From the NCBI GenBank assembly GCA_022769185.1, contig JALEKG010000057.1:1-41672 (forward strand): a stretch of DNA of 41,672 nucleotides, in the 5' to 3' direction. The position numbers and the translations under genes are program-made. Every line of letters starts with the position of its first letter. Within the stretch, counting starts at the first letter, position 1. The notes beneath the pieces are model-generated. The model was given only the letters and a program-made list of their open reading frames with translations, did not search any database and had not been told where the DNA came from. The DNA is from Dorea sp. Lineage in GTDB: Bacteria > Bacillota > Clostridia > Lachnospirales > Lachnospiraceae. This document shows, piece after piece, positions 7,690-15,813 of this stretch.

Positions 7690-9069
7690 ATGACATTCAT
7701 GCATTATATAGGGGCGGCTCTGGTTATTCTGATTATCGTAGGAGTCGGTGTGTATTCAGGAAAACAGGTAAAATCTGCTTCAGATTATGATGGTGGGCAT
7801 AATGCTTCAGCAGGACTGGTTATGGGAGCGATTATCGGAACGCTGGTCGGTGGTTCTTCTACCATAGGAACTGCACAGCTGGCATATACATATGGATTTT
7901 CTGCATGGTGGTTTACACTGGGCGGAGGTATTGGAGTATTGGTTCTTGGTCTTGCATTTGCAAAACCGTTATTCAACAGTGGAATCACAACTCTCCCGCA
8001 GCTGTTTGCCAGAGAATATGGAGAAAAGAGCAGTACGATTATGGCGCTTTTGAATTCCCTTGGAACATTCTTAAGCATTGTAGCTCAGATTTTATCTGGC
8101 GTTGCTTTGATTACAGCGGTCAGCTCGCTGTCTCCGATCGTTGGTACGATCCTGACGATCGCATTAATGCTTGCTTATGTGTTATTCGGTGGTTCATTGG
8201 GAGCGGGATATGTAGGAATTGTAAAGACGATATTAATGTATGTATCCGTTGGTGCCTGTGGTATTCTGGCAGTTGCAGTCTCCGGAGGTCTTGGAACATT
8301 CTGGAATCATCCGGAATTACCACATGAGTTGTACTTCAATCTGATCGCAAGAGGTGCAACGGTGGATCTGGGAGCAGGAATCTCCCTGCTGCTTGGTGTT
8401 TTGACAACACAGTCTTATATTACGGCAATCCTTTCTGCAAAAAATCTGAAAGTGTCCAAAGCAGGAGCTCTGTTAAGCGCAGTTTTGATCCCGCTCATTG
8501 GTGTGGCAGGAATCTTTGTTGGAATGTATATGAGATTGAACTATCCGGATATTGATACGAAGATGGCTCTTCCACTTTTTATTCTGGATCATATGCCGCC
8601 GCTTGTGGGAGGTATTATGCTGGGTACGCTGCTCATTGCGGTAGTAGGAACCGGAGCAGGACTTTCACTGGGAATGTCTTCGATCTTCTGTCGTGATATT
8701 TACAAAGTGTATATTAATAAAAATGCATCTCCTGAGAAGTCACTGAAGGTAACCAGGATTATTATCGTTGCAATCTTGATATTAAGCGCAGTGTTCAGTC
8801 TGGGAGATCTGGGAGATCTGATCCTGGGATGGAGTTTCATGTCAATGGGACTTCGTGGATCTGTAGCATTCATTCCACTTTGTACAGCGTTATTCATGCC
8901 GGGAAAGATTCCACCCAAATATGCAATGGCTTCCATGATCGCTGGACCGGTCTTTACACTGATCGGAAAATTCATATTACCTGCTACGATTGATTCTCTG
9001 TTTTTGGGAATTGCAGTGACCATTGTAATTACGGCAGCAGGATATGTAACAAATAAATCGAAAAGATAA
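7690..9069 (+). CDS. Sodium:solute symporter family protein (SSS/SLC5-like)
   Basis: A 459-residue inner-membrane protein with about 12-13 hydrophobic segments. The N-terminal region reads VGVGVYSGKQVKSASDYDGG followed by GAIIGTLVGGSSTIGTAQLAYTYG, characteristic of the SSS family. Later segments ALIPLI-type helices and TGAGLSLGMSSIFCRDIYK also fit. SSS proteins import amino acids, sugars, carboxylates or compatible solutes with Na+. Position at the end of the dehydrogenase-ptb-buk operon suggests import of the compound that yields the aldehyde, or handling of the acid made. Transport of a free aldehyde would be unusual. GAGG at 7677 precedes the ATG. Confidence 0.85.
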   Translation: MTFMHYIGAALVILIIVGVGVYSGKQVKSASDYDGGHNASAGLVMGAIIGTLVGGSSTIGTAQLAYTYGFSAWWFTLGGGIGVLVLGLAFAKPLFNSGITTLPQLFAREYGEKSSTIMALLNSLGTFLSIVAQILSGVALITAVSSLSPIVGTILTIALMLAYVLFGGSLGAGYVGIVKTILMYVSVGACGILAVAVSGGLGTFWNHPELPHELYFNLIARGATVDLGAGISLLLGVLTTQSYITAILSAKNLKVSKAGALLSAVLIPLIGVAGIFVGMYMRLNYPDIDTKMALPLFILDHMPPLVGGIMLGTLLIAVVGTGAGLSLGMSSIFCRDIYKVYINKNASPEKSLKVTRIIIVAILILSAVFSLGDLGDLILGWSFMSMGLRGSVAFIPLCTALFMPGKIPPKYAMASMIAGPVFTLIGKFILPATIDSLFLGIAVTIVITAAGYVTNKSKR

Positions 9070-9122
9070 ATATGATAGAGACGAGGGCTCCGCTTGCGGA
9101 ACTCTCAGACAATAGATAATAT

Positions 9123-9146
9123 CCCGGACGAGAGTCCGGGTTTTTT
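9123..9146 (+). terminator. Rho-independent terminator of the aldehyde dehydrogenase operon
   Basis: Stem CCCGGAC/GTCCGGG (9123-9129 with 9134-9140), GAGA loop, then TTTTTT. A second, imperfect hairpin (GAGGGCTCCGC with GCGGAACTCTC) lies just upstream. Confidence 0.9.
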
Positions 9147-9244
9147 GTAGGTTGCAGGAGATTGCACAGATAACAGCGAGATTCATAAGGCATAGACAGT
9201 TCTCCAGTCCAGTTTCTCACAGAAGATTTCAGTGGAACTAAGGG

Positions 9245-9273
9245 TTGACTTCTGCAGAAACAGTATAAATAAT
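9245..9273 (+). promoter_or_regulatory. Probable promoter of the sugar-sensor operon
   Basis: TTGACT (9245-9250) and AATAAT (9268-9273) are 17 bases apart, about 50 bases before the first ATG of the sensor operon. The rest of 9147-9321 shows no gene. Confidence 0.5.
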
Positions 9274-9321
9274 ATAGTTAATGGGAAGTATTTCTTATGA
9301 AATGGGAGTAAGGACTGATTT

Positions 9322-10350
9322 ATGAAGAATATTTTGGAAAAGAAAAACAGGGTCATTATTATAACCGTGATATGTATTGCATTTTTAAGTACTTTGATTG
9401 GTGTGAGTATGCTCCTGGAAAATATGCTGGATATCAGGGAGAAAACGAAGGTGAATGATACCATATATGAAAAGCATGTCGCAATGATCAGCGGAGAGCC
9501 TACGGAGGAATTCTGGCTTTCTATTTACAACAGTGCCAGAGAGGAAGGAAAAAAGCAGGGAATCTATATTGAGAACTTCGGTGAGAGACTTGTGAAGGAA
9601 TATACGACCGAAGAACTGGTTGAAATGGCAATTGCGGCAAGAGTAGACGGAATCATCCTGAAGGCAGATGGAGGAGATGATCTGGCCGAAGAAATCAGGA
9701 AAGCGGCAAAAGAAAAGATCCCTGTTATGACGATTCTTACGGATGTACCGAACAGTGAGAGAATCAGCTTTGTAAGTGGCAGCGATTATGCAACCGGAGA
9801 GATGTACGGGAATCTGATTATTGAAGAAGTTCAGAAAAAACGGGAACAGGAGGAAAGACAGATCAGGGTTACCGTTCTGGTTGACTCTGACAGTGAGAAT
9901 GCAACTCCGAATCTGATCTATTCCGGAATTCATGAGAAGATTGCTTCGTTAGGTGAGAAGATAAAGTTATCAGCAAAGATTATTGATAATTCTGGAAAAT
10001 TTGAGTCTGAAGAAACGGTAAGGGATCTGATTCTGGACCAGGAACCGCCGGATATTATTGTCTGCCTGAGTGCAGTGGATACGATCAGTACGTATCAGAG
10101 TATCATAGATTATAACCGGGTGGGACAGATCTCCATTATCGGATATTATTCTTCGGAAGATACGCTGGAGGGAATCCAGAAGGGGATTATTCAGTCAAGT
10201 GTATTGATCAATGCACAGGACCTGGGGGAAACTGCAGCGGATGGAATGAGTGAATACCTGGAGGAAGAATATATCAGTGAGTACCTTACAGTGACGCCGA
10301 CCCTGATTGAAAAAAGTAATGTGGAAAATTATATGAAAAAGGATGAGTAG
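9322..10350 (+). CDS. Membrane-anchored periplasmic sugar-binding protein (XylFII-like sensor component)
   Basis: 342 residues: a short basic start, one membrane segment (about residues 10-32) without a lipobox Cys, then a Peripla_BP_4-type sugar-binding fold facing outside. Typical features are VAMISGEPTEEFWLSIYNSAREEGKKQG (strand and helix 1), EELVEMAIAARVDGIILKADGG and IIGYYSSEDTLEGIQKGI. It is the first gene of an operon with a LytS-type kinase and a YesN-type regulator. In Clostridium beijerinckii a similarly placed binding protein, XylFII, presents D-xylose to LytS. By analogy this protein likely senses a sugar and docks on the kinase instead of feeding a permease. Sequence identity of the ligand is not readable. 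Confidence 0.85.
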   Translation: MKNILEKKNRVIIITVICIAFLSTLIGVSMLLENMLDIREKTKVNDTIYEKHVAMISGEPTEEFWLSIYNSAREEGKKQGIYIENFGERLVKEYTTEELVEMAIAARVDGIILKADGGDDLAEEIRKAAKEKIPVMTILTDVPNSERISFVSGSDYATGEMYGNLIIEEVQKKREQEERQIRVTVLVDSDSENATPNLIYSGIHEKIASLGEKIKLSAKIIDNSGKFESEETVRDLILDQEPPDIIVCLSAVDTISTYQSIIDYNRVGQISIIGYYSSEDTLEGIQKGIIQSSVLINAQDLGETAADGMSEYLEEEYISEYLTVTPTLIEKSNVENYMKKDE

Positions 10351-10361
10351 GTGGGAAACTT

Positions 10362-11855
10362 ATGAAAAGTTCTGTCCGTACAAAATTACTGGAAGTTTTT
10401 CTGGTGATGATGGTACTGATTTTTGTATTAAATTTATTTATCGTATATAATCAGAATAAAGCGGTTCATCAGATTGATGGTGTCTATATTAATAATATTC
10501 AGCTGAACGAACTGTCTACGGAATTAGACGGTATGCAGTCAGCCCTGTATCAGTATCTGAACACGAAAAGCTCGGATCAGCTGGAGAATTTTTATTCTTA
10601 CGAGCAGGATTACGGCAACTTGATCAAGCAGCTGAATCAGGAAACGGTAAATGATTCGAATAAATTGATGGAGAAGAATATTTATTATATGTCGCTTACC
10701 TATCTGGAAAAGGCAGATGATACGATCGAGGCTAAGAGAGGGCGTAATATCAGTAAATATAATGATGATTACGGGGAGGCGAAAAAGCTTCACGATTATC
10801 TGCAGTCCTGTATTAATAGCCTGAATATGTCCGTCTTTCTGGAAAATTCCAATAATTACTCGCTGCTTCGTACTTCCCTAAATTATTTGACGTGGATCAG
10901 TATGCTTTTACTTCTTGTTGCACTGGCAATTGCATTTGCATGGATCATTGTCATGACAAGGAATATTACAAAGCCCTTGATCCAGCTTGCCGATGCCGCA
11001 AATGAAATCGCCAGGGGAAATATGGAAGTTGATTTTCCAATTGTGGAAACGGGAGATGAAATCACAACCGTGGCAAAGGCGTGTAATAAGATGATCGACA
11101 GTATCCGTGTCTATATTCAGAAAACAAAAGAGAATTATGAGCGAGAGAGTAAGATGATTGAAAATGAGCTGATTATGAAAAATGATCTGAAAGAAGCTCA
11201 GCTGAAATATCTGCAGGCGCAGATTAATCCACATTTTCTTTTTAACAGTCTCAACGCAGGGGCACAGCTTGCCATGATGGAAGGTGCGGAAAAAGCATGT
11301 CTATTTATTGAAAATATGGCAGATTTTTTCCGGTATAATGTGCGTAAAATTGACAAGGATACAACACTTCGGGATGAGCTTGGTCTGGTAGATAATTATG
11401 TATACATATTGAACGTACGATTTTCGGGAGAAATCCATTATAGTAAGCAGATTGATGAGCGGTTATTGGATACGGTCATGCCGAGTATGATCCTGCAGCC
11501 TCTGATTGAAAATGCGGTGAATCATGGGATTCGTGAGATGGAAGGCGAAGGCAGAATACAGGTTTCGGTCTATGGAAATGATGGACAGGTCTGTATTAAA
11601 GTGACGGATAACGGAGTGGGAATTGAAGAGGAAGTTGCAAAGAAGATTCTGCGTGGAGAGAGTGCGCACAGCAACAGTGGAAGAGATTCTGCCGGAATCG
11701 GTCTGGATAATGTGATCAACCGGCTTCGCAGATATTACAATATGGAGCATGTTCTTGATATCAGCAGAAGAGAAAACGGTGGGACCGAAGTGGTATTATA
11801 TATACAGCGGGGGAACGGAGGAAAAGGAAATGATGAGGATACTGATCTGCGATGA
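10362..11855 (+). CDS. Sensor histidine kinase, LytS/YesM type
   Basis: 497 residues. Membrane segment one (about 13-31) and segment two (about 178-199) frame an extracellular loop of about 145 residues. A HAMP linker follows (TRNITKPLIQLADAANEIARG). The cytoplasmic kinase core has the His_kinase box QINPHFLFNSLN with His291 as phosphorylation site, an N box starting at Asn384 (ENAVNHGI), DNGVGIE and GIGLDNVINRL. It probably reads the binding state of the preceding anchored sugar-binding protein through its outside loop and phosphorylates the next gene product. The 3' end overlaps the regulator gene by 26 bases, so the two are made together. Confidence 0.93.
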   Translation: MKSSVRTKLLEVFLVMMVLIFVLNLFIVYNQNKAVHQIDGVYINNIQLNELSTELDGMQSALYQYLNTKSSDQLENFYSYEQDYGNLIKQLNQETVNDSNKLMEKNIYYMSLTYLEKADDTIEAKRGRNISKYNDDYGEAKKLHDYLQSCINSLNMSVFLENSNNYSLLRTSLNYLTWISMLLLLVALAIAFAWIIVMTRNITKPLIQLADAANEIARGNMEVDFPIVETGDEITTVAKACNKMIDSIRVYIQKTKENYERESKMIENELIMKNDLKEAQLKYLQAQINPHFLFNSLNAGAQLAMMEGAEKACLFIENMADFFRYNVRKIDKDTTLRDELGLVDNYVYILNVRFSGEIHYSKQIDERLLDTVMPSMILQPLIENAVNHGIREMEGEGRIQVSVYGNDGQVCIKVTDNGVGIEEEVAKKILRGESAHSNSGRDSAGIGLDNVINRLRRYYNMEHVLDISRRENGGTEVVLYIQRGNGGKGNDEDTDLR

Positions 11856-13428
11856 TGAGGGAATTGTACAGGAATCTCTGAAATTTATGATCCGGAAAAG
11901 CTTCGGTGATAAATGTGAACTGGAATCGGCAAAAAATGGGCGGACAGCGATCGAGCTGGCAGAGTCATTCCGGCCGGATATTGTATTGATGGATATCCAG
12001 ATGCCAGGAATCAATGGAATTGAGGCAATGCAGGAGATACGGAAGGAGAATAAAAATATCATATTTATCGTGTTAACTGCATATGACAAATTCGAATATA
12101 CGCAGAAATCCATTGATATTGGTGTCATGTCTTACCTGACAAAACCGATTAACAGAGATACACTGATTGAAACTCTGCATAAAGCAATGAAGCTTGTAAA
12201 AGAACGAAAAGAAAAAGTTCGCAATGATCTGAAGATTAAAGAAAAGCTTGAGGTTGTTATTCCAATGATCGAGAATGGCTTTGTATACAGTGTTCTTCTC
12301 GATGGACATAATGAGGGAAGCAATTTAAGCTATCGGGAGCTATTGAATATCGAGACAGATTATGGATATGCGATTGTCATTGAATGCGGAGATGAACTTC
12401 ATAAAGGCGAGCTGTCCAATACGGTGGGTGCCGGCATCCGTCTGCAGAAGCACTATATGGTAATGCGGGAAATGTTGAAGGAAGCAACGGGTGGAATTGT
12501 CGGGGCACTAATGGCGAACAAGGTGATCATTCTGGTTCCATCTGATACGGGCGAGGAAGAGTATAATGAAAGGCTTGTCAAGATTGATAATATCCGTGGA
12601 ATGTTAAGGAAACTGGAACAACAGCTGGACATGAAATTCAAAGCAGGAATTGGTTCTGTGAAAAACTGGAATGAAATGAATGAATCTTATCAGGAAGCAA
12701 TGGATACGGAACGGCAGGGGGTCGGGAAGGTAACCCATGCAAAAGATCTGCCGGTGACGTGTGTGTATGAAGACAGTTATCCGGTAGAATTGGAAAAAAA
12801 GCTTTTTGCCGCGGTAGAAGAGGGAGATCTGGAAAAGACGAGAAAATACAGTCAGGAATTTATGTCATGGATGAACAGTCAGTCTGCGGAAGTATCAGGG
12901 GTTATCCGTCTGAAGGCGATGGAATTTGTGCTGTGGGCAGAACATCTTGCTTATATGCAGGGCGGAATGATGTATCGGTTTTCTTCCAGGGAAGGGTATC
13001 TGGAAACATTACTTTCTCTCCAGACTTATGAAGAACTGGGGCACTGGTTTGTCCAGAAAATGGGGGAAGCAAGTCAGCATATTGCCATGAAGCAGCAGGA
13101 AAAGACTCATAATGTGGCTGAAAAGGCAAAAGGATATATTAAAGATCATTTCTCTTCCGATCTTTCTTTGGAGACTATGGCGAAGGAGTTGGGGATCAGT
13201 CCGTACTATTTAAGTAAGCTGTTTAAAGAATCGGAAGGTGTGAATTACATTGACTATCTGACCGGGCTTAGAATCGATTATGCGAAAGAGCAGTTGATAC
13301 ATAGTAAGAAGAGTATTAAAGAGATCTGTCACGAGTCGGGATATGGAGATCCCAATTATTTCAGCCGGATTTTTAAAAAATGGACTGGGATTACTCCGAC
13401 CGAGTACCGGGAAGGAGGCGTCAGATGA
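11830..13428 (+). CDS. Response regulator, YesN/AraC type
   Basis: 532 residues. The receiver domain (about 3-125) starts ILICDDEG and carries the phosphoacceptor Asp55 in LMDIQMPG; Thr in VLTAYDKF and Lys in YLTKPI complete the site. A middle region of about 300 residues is typical of YesN proteins. The C-terminal pair of AraC helix-turn-helix motifs (about 430-530) includes SLETMAKELGISPYYLSKLFK and KEICHESGYGDPNYFSRIFKK. The frame runs upstream, but GGAGG at 11817-11821 selects the ATG at 11830 (a second ATG follows at once). The likely target is the binding-protein/ATPase/permease operon 1.2 kb downstream, whose promoter lacks a clear -35 box. Confidence 0.92.
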   Translation: MMRILICDDEGIVQESLKFMIRKSFGDKCELESAKNGRTAIELAESFRPDIVLMDIQMPGINGIEAMQEIRKENKNIIFIVLTAYDKFEYTQKSIDIGVMSYLTKPINRDTLIETLHKAMKLVKERKEKVRNDLKIKEKLEVVIPMIENGFVYSVLLDGHNEGSNLSYRELLNIETDYGYAIVIECGDELHKGELSNTVGAGIRLQKHYMVMREMLKEATGGIVGALMANKVIILVPSDTGEEEYNERLVKIDNIRGMLRKLEQQLDMKFKAGIGSVKNWNEMNESYQEAMDTERQGVGKVTHAKDLPVTCVYEDSYPVELEKKLFAAVEEGDLEKTRKYSQEFMSWMNSQSAEVSGVIRLKAMEFVLWAEHLAYMQGGMMYRFSSREGYLETLLSLQTYEELGHWFVQKMGEASQHIAMKQQEKTHNVAEKAKGYIKDHFSSDLSLETMAKELGISPYYLSKLFKESEGVNYIDYLTGLRIDYAKEQLIHSKKSIKEICHESGYGDPNYFSRIFKKWTGITPTEYREGGVR

Positions 13429-14477
13429 AAAAACGATCTGTAAGATCTGTGATCTGTGTACTGCTTGTGGCAGTTCTGCTGACTGCATGCAATAAGAGTG
13501 AAGAAAGTAAAAGCGAAGAAGACGCTGAAAAAGGGATCAAAATCGGTATCACGTTTGACACATTTGTGTTAGAACGCTGGACGAGAGACCGGGATGTCTT
13601 TGCCTCTACGGCGGAGAAACTTGGGGCAAAAGTCGATGTCCAGAATGCCAATGGAAATGTAGAAAAGCAGAAAGAGCAGATCCGGAAGTTTATTGAGGAC
13701 GATATGGATGTTATAGTTGTTGTGGCGGTGGACTGCTTCCGGCTGACGGATGAAGTGACTCAGGCCAGAAAGAAAGGCATTGAAGTGATTTCCTATGACA
13801 GGCTGATCCAGGGATGTGCCACAGATCTGTATATTACGGTAGATAATGAGAAAGTCGGAGCACTGATGGCGGAGACTATGATTGAGAATCTTCCGGATGG
13901 GGGAAATGTGGTTATGCTTTGTGGCCCTAAGATGGATACGAATTCTGCTGATGTAGTGAAAGGATTCAAAAATACGATTGAGGGAAGTAATCTGAATATC
14001 GCAAAAGAGATTTATGTAAAATCCTGGACACCGGAAAATGGATTTGCTGCCGCTAATGAGGCGCTTGCGGATGCGGAATCTGTGGATGCGGTTATGTGCG
14101 GAAATGACGGACTTGCCGGATATGCAATCAAAGCACTGAGTGAGAAGCAGCTTGCCGGAAAAGTATTTGTAACGGGACAGGATGCAGATCTGGAAGCCTG
14201 TCAGAGAGTTGTGGAAGGCACGCAGACGATGACTGTTTATAAGCCGATTGAAAGACTCGCCAAAGTAGCCGCTCAATGTGCAGTAAAGATGGGGAAAAAA
14301 GATGAGGCAATGGAAGAAGAGATCGAAAGACTGATCACCAAAAAGACACAGGAGGGATCTTATGTACCATACTGGGCACTTCCACCGATCGCCGTTACAG
14401 CAGAAAATATGGATGATGTGATTATTGGTCTTGGTTTTCATCTGCGGGATGAAGTGTATCTGAATGTTGATAATTAG
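13425..14477 (+). CDS. Sugar-binding lipoprotein (XylF-like), co-transcribed with the sensor
   Basis: 350 residues beginning with a lipoprotein signal: basic MKKRSVRSV, hydrophobic core, and lipobox LLTAC with Cys22. The binding domain is of the xylose/ribose class: IGITFDTFVLERWTRDRD, ADLYITVDNEKVGALMAE-like hinge region, and VFVTGQDADLEACQRVVEG. The ATG at 13425 overlaps the regulator stop as ATGA and follows AAGGAGG, so translation is coupled. Placed in the sensor operon and apart from the transporter operon, it may be a second sensory ligand-presenting protein or an extra receptor for the importer. A terminator follows. Confidence 0.88.
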   Translation: MKKRSVRSVICVLLVAVLLTACNKSEESKSEEDAEKGIKIGITFDTFVLERWTRDRDVFASTAEKLGAKVDVQNANGNVEKQKEQIRKFIEDDMDVIVVVAVDCFRLTDEVTQARKKGIEVISYDRLIQGCATDLYITVDNEKVGALMAETMIENLPDGGNVVMLCGPKMDTNSADVVKGFKNTIEGSNLNIAKEIYVKSWTPENGFAAANEALADAESVDAVMCGNDGLAGYAIKALSEKQLAGKVFVTGQDADLEACQRVVEGTQTMTVYKPIERLAKVAAQCAVKMGKKDEAMEEEIERLITKKTQEGSYVPYWALPPIAVTAENMDDVIIGLGFHLRDEVYLNVDN

Positions 14478-14493
14478 AATAGCATATTTTTGA

Positions 14494-14530
14494 AACAGAG
14501 CAGCACAAAAAAATGCTGCCCTGTTTTTTT
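14494..14530 (+). terminator. Rho-independent terminator of the sensor operon
   Basis: A 12-bp stem with one A-C mismatch (14494-14505 with 14514-14525), an A-rich 8-base loop, and a T-run to 14530. It divides the sensor operon from the importer operon. Confidence 0.85.
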
Positions 14531-14591
14531 GTGATCAGAATTTTCATGAATTTGTGCGAGCCTTTGTAAAGATGTCCTATTCCAGACTTGT

Positions 14592-14597
14592 TATATT
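14592..14597 (+). promoter_or_regulatory. Probable -10 box of the sugar importer operon
   Basis: TATATT lies 37 bases before the ATG. No acceptable -35 box is seen at 16-18 bases, which fits a promoter that needs an activator such as the YesN-type regulator. Two TTTGT words upstream (14551 and 14563) could be part of a binding site but are too weak to call. Confidence 0.4.
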
Positions 14598-14633
14598 GTA
14601 AGTAACAAAAATAATCAAATGGAGGAACGGATT

Positions 14634-15737
14634 ATGAAACAAAGATTCAAAAAATTAGTAGCTATTGGTCTTGCTGCAATGATGACATTGTCTCTTGCTG
14701 CATGTACCAGTGGAAACGAAAGCTCAAGCTCTTCAAGTGAAGAAAAGCAGACGGAAGCAGGTTCTGGAAAGATTGGTGTAGCAATGCCGACAAAAGATCT
14801 GCAGCGCTGGAACCAGGATGGAGAGAACATGAAGAAGCAGCTGGAAGAAGCAGGCTATGAAGTTGACTTACAGTATGCAAGCAACGATGTAGCAACTCAG
14901 GTTTCACAGGTTGAGAATATGATCTCCGGAGGATGTGATGTACTGGTAATTGCTTCTATCGACGGAGAATCTCTTGGAACACCTCTGAAGACAGCAGAAG
15001 AAGAAGGTATCCCGGTTATCTCTTATGACCGTCTGATCATGAATTCTTCCGCAGTTTCTTACTATGCAACATTTGACAACTATCTGGTAGGCCAGAAACA
15101 GGGTGAATATATCGTAGAAGCTCTGGATCTTGACAATGCAGCAGGTCCATTCAACATGGAAATCTTTACAGGTGACCCGGGTGACAATAACTGTAACTTC
15201 TTCTTCGGAGGAGCTATGGATGTCCTTCAGCCATACATCGATGAAGGCAAGTTAGTTGTTCAGTCCGGACAGGTTACAAAGGAAGAAGTTTCAACAGCTG
15301 ACTGGTCAACAGAAAAAGCTCAGGCAAGAATGGATGCAATCCTTGCTTCTAACTATGCGGATAAGAACCTTGACGTTGTTCTTTGCTCTAATGACTCTAC
15401 AGCACTTGGTGTTGAAAACTCTCTGGCAGCTAACTATAATGGCGAGTGGCCAATCATCACAGGACAGGATTGTGACAAACCAAACGTAAAGAATCTGGTT
15501 GCAGGAAAACAGTCCATGTCAGTATTCAAAGATACACGTAAACTTGCAGAACAGACAGTTAAGATGGTAGACGCTATCATGAGTGGAGAGACAGCTGAGA
15601 CGAATGATAATGAGACCTATGACAATGGAACAGGTGTCATTCCTTCTTTCCTTTGCGAGCCTACAGTTGTAACGATCGATAATTATGAAGAGATGCTGCT
15701 GGATTCCGGATATTATACAGAAGCTGATATCAAATAA
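14634..15737 (+). CDS. Multiple-sugar-binding lipoprotein, ChvE-like
   Basis: 367 residues with a lipoprotein signal (lipobox LSLAAC, Cys24) and a Ser/Glu-rich linker (residues 28-45). The binding domain matches the ChvE group of ABC sugar receptors: GVAMPTKDLQRWNQDGENMKK, VISYDRLIMNSSAVSYYATFDN, the GDPGDNNCNFFFGGAMDVLQP insertion and ITGQDCDKPNVKNLVAGKQSM. ChvE proteins bind aldoses such as arabinose, xylose, galactose and glucose; the exact sugar here is unknown. The frame extends 5 codons upstream, but GGAGG at 14621 falls there and selects ATG 14634. It heads an operon with a double ATPase and a permease, with an intervening hairpin that may keep the receptor in excess. Confidence 0.92.
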   Translation: MKQRFKKLVAIGLAAMMTLSLAACTSGNESSSSSSEEKQTEAGSGKIGVAMPTKDLQRWNQDGENMKKQLEEAGYEVDLQYASNDVATQVSQVENMISGGCDVLVIASIDGESLGTPLKTAEEEGIPVISYDRLIMNSSAVSYYATFDNYLVGQKQGEYIVEALDLDNAAGPFNMEIFTGDPGDNNCNFFFGGAMDVLQPYIDEGKLVVQSGQVTKEEVSTADWSTEKAQARMDAILASNYADKNLDVVLCSNDSTALGVENSLAANYNGEWPIITGQDCDKPNVKNLVAGKQSMSVFKDTRKLAEQTVKMVDAIMSGETAETNDNETYDNGTGVIPSFLCEPTVVTIDNYEEMLLDSGYYTEADIK

Positions 15738-15761
15738 TTCGTGAAAATCAAACATGCATGG

Positions 15762-15791
15762 GCAGGCGGGCATTTGGTCCGCCTGCATTTT
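15762..15791 (+). terminator. Hairpin between the receptor and ATPase genes (partial terminator)
   Basis: Perfect 8-bp stem GCAGGCGG/CCGCCTGC (15762-15769 with 15779-15786), 9-base loop, followed by ATTTTT. Located 24 bases after the receptor stop inside the operon, it would let more receptor than transporter mRNA accumulate. Confidence 0.7.
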
Positions 15792-15813
15792 TAAAGGAAA
15801 GTGAGGGATACTA

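Noticed and set aside
8803-8820. Tandem GGAGATCTG repeat inside the symporter gene
   Set aside because: It is only a two-copy 9-base repeat encoding Gly-Asp-Leu twice, in frame, so an ordinary coding duplication.
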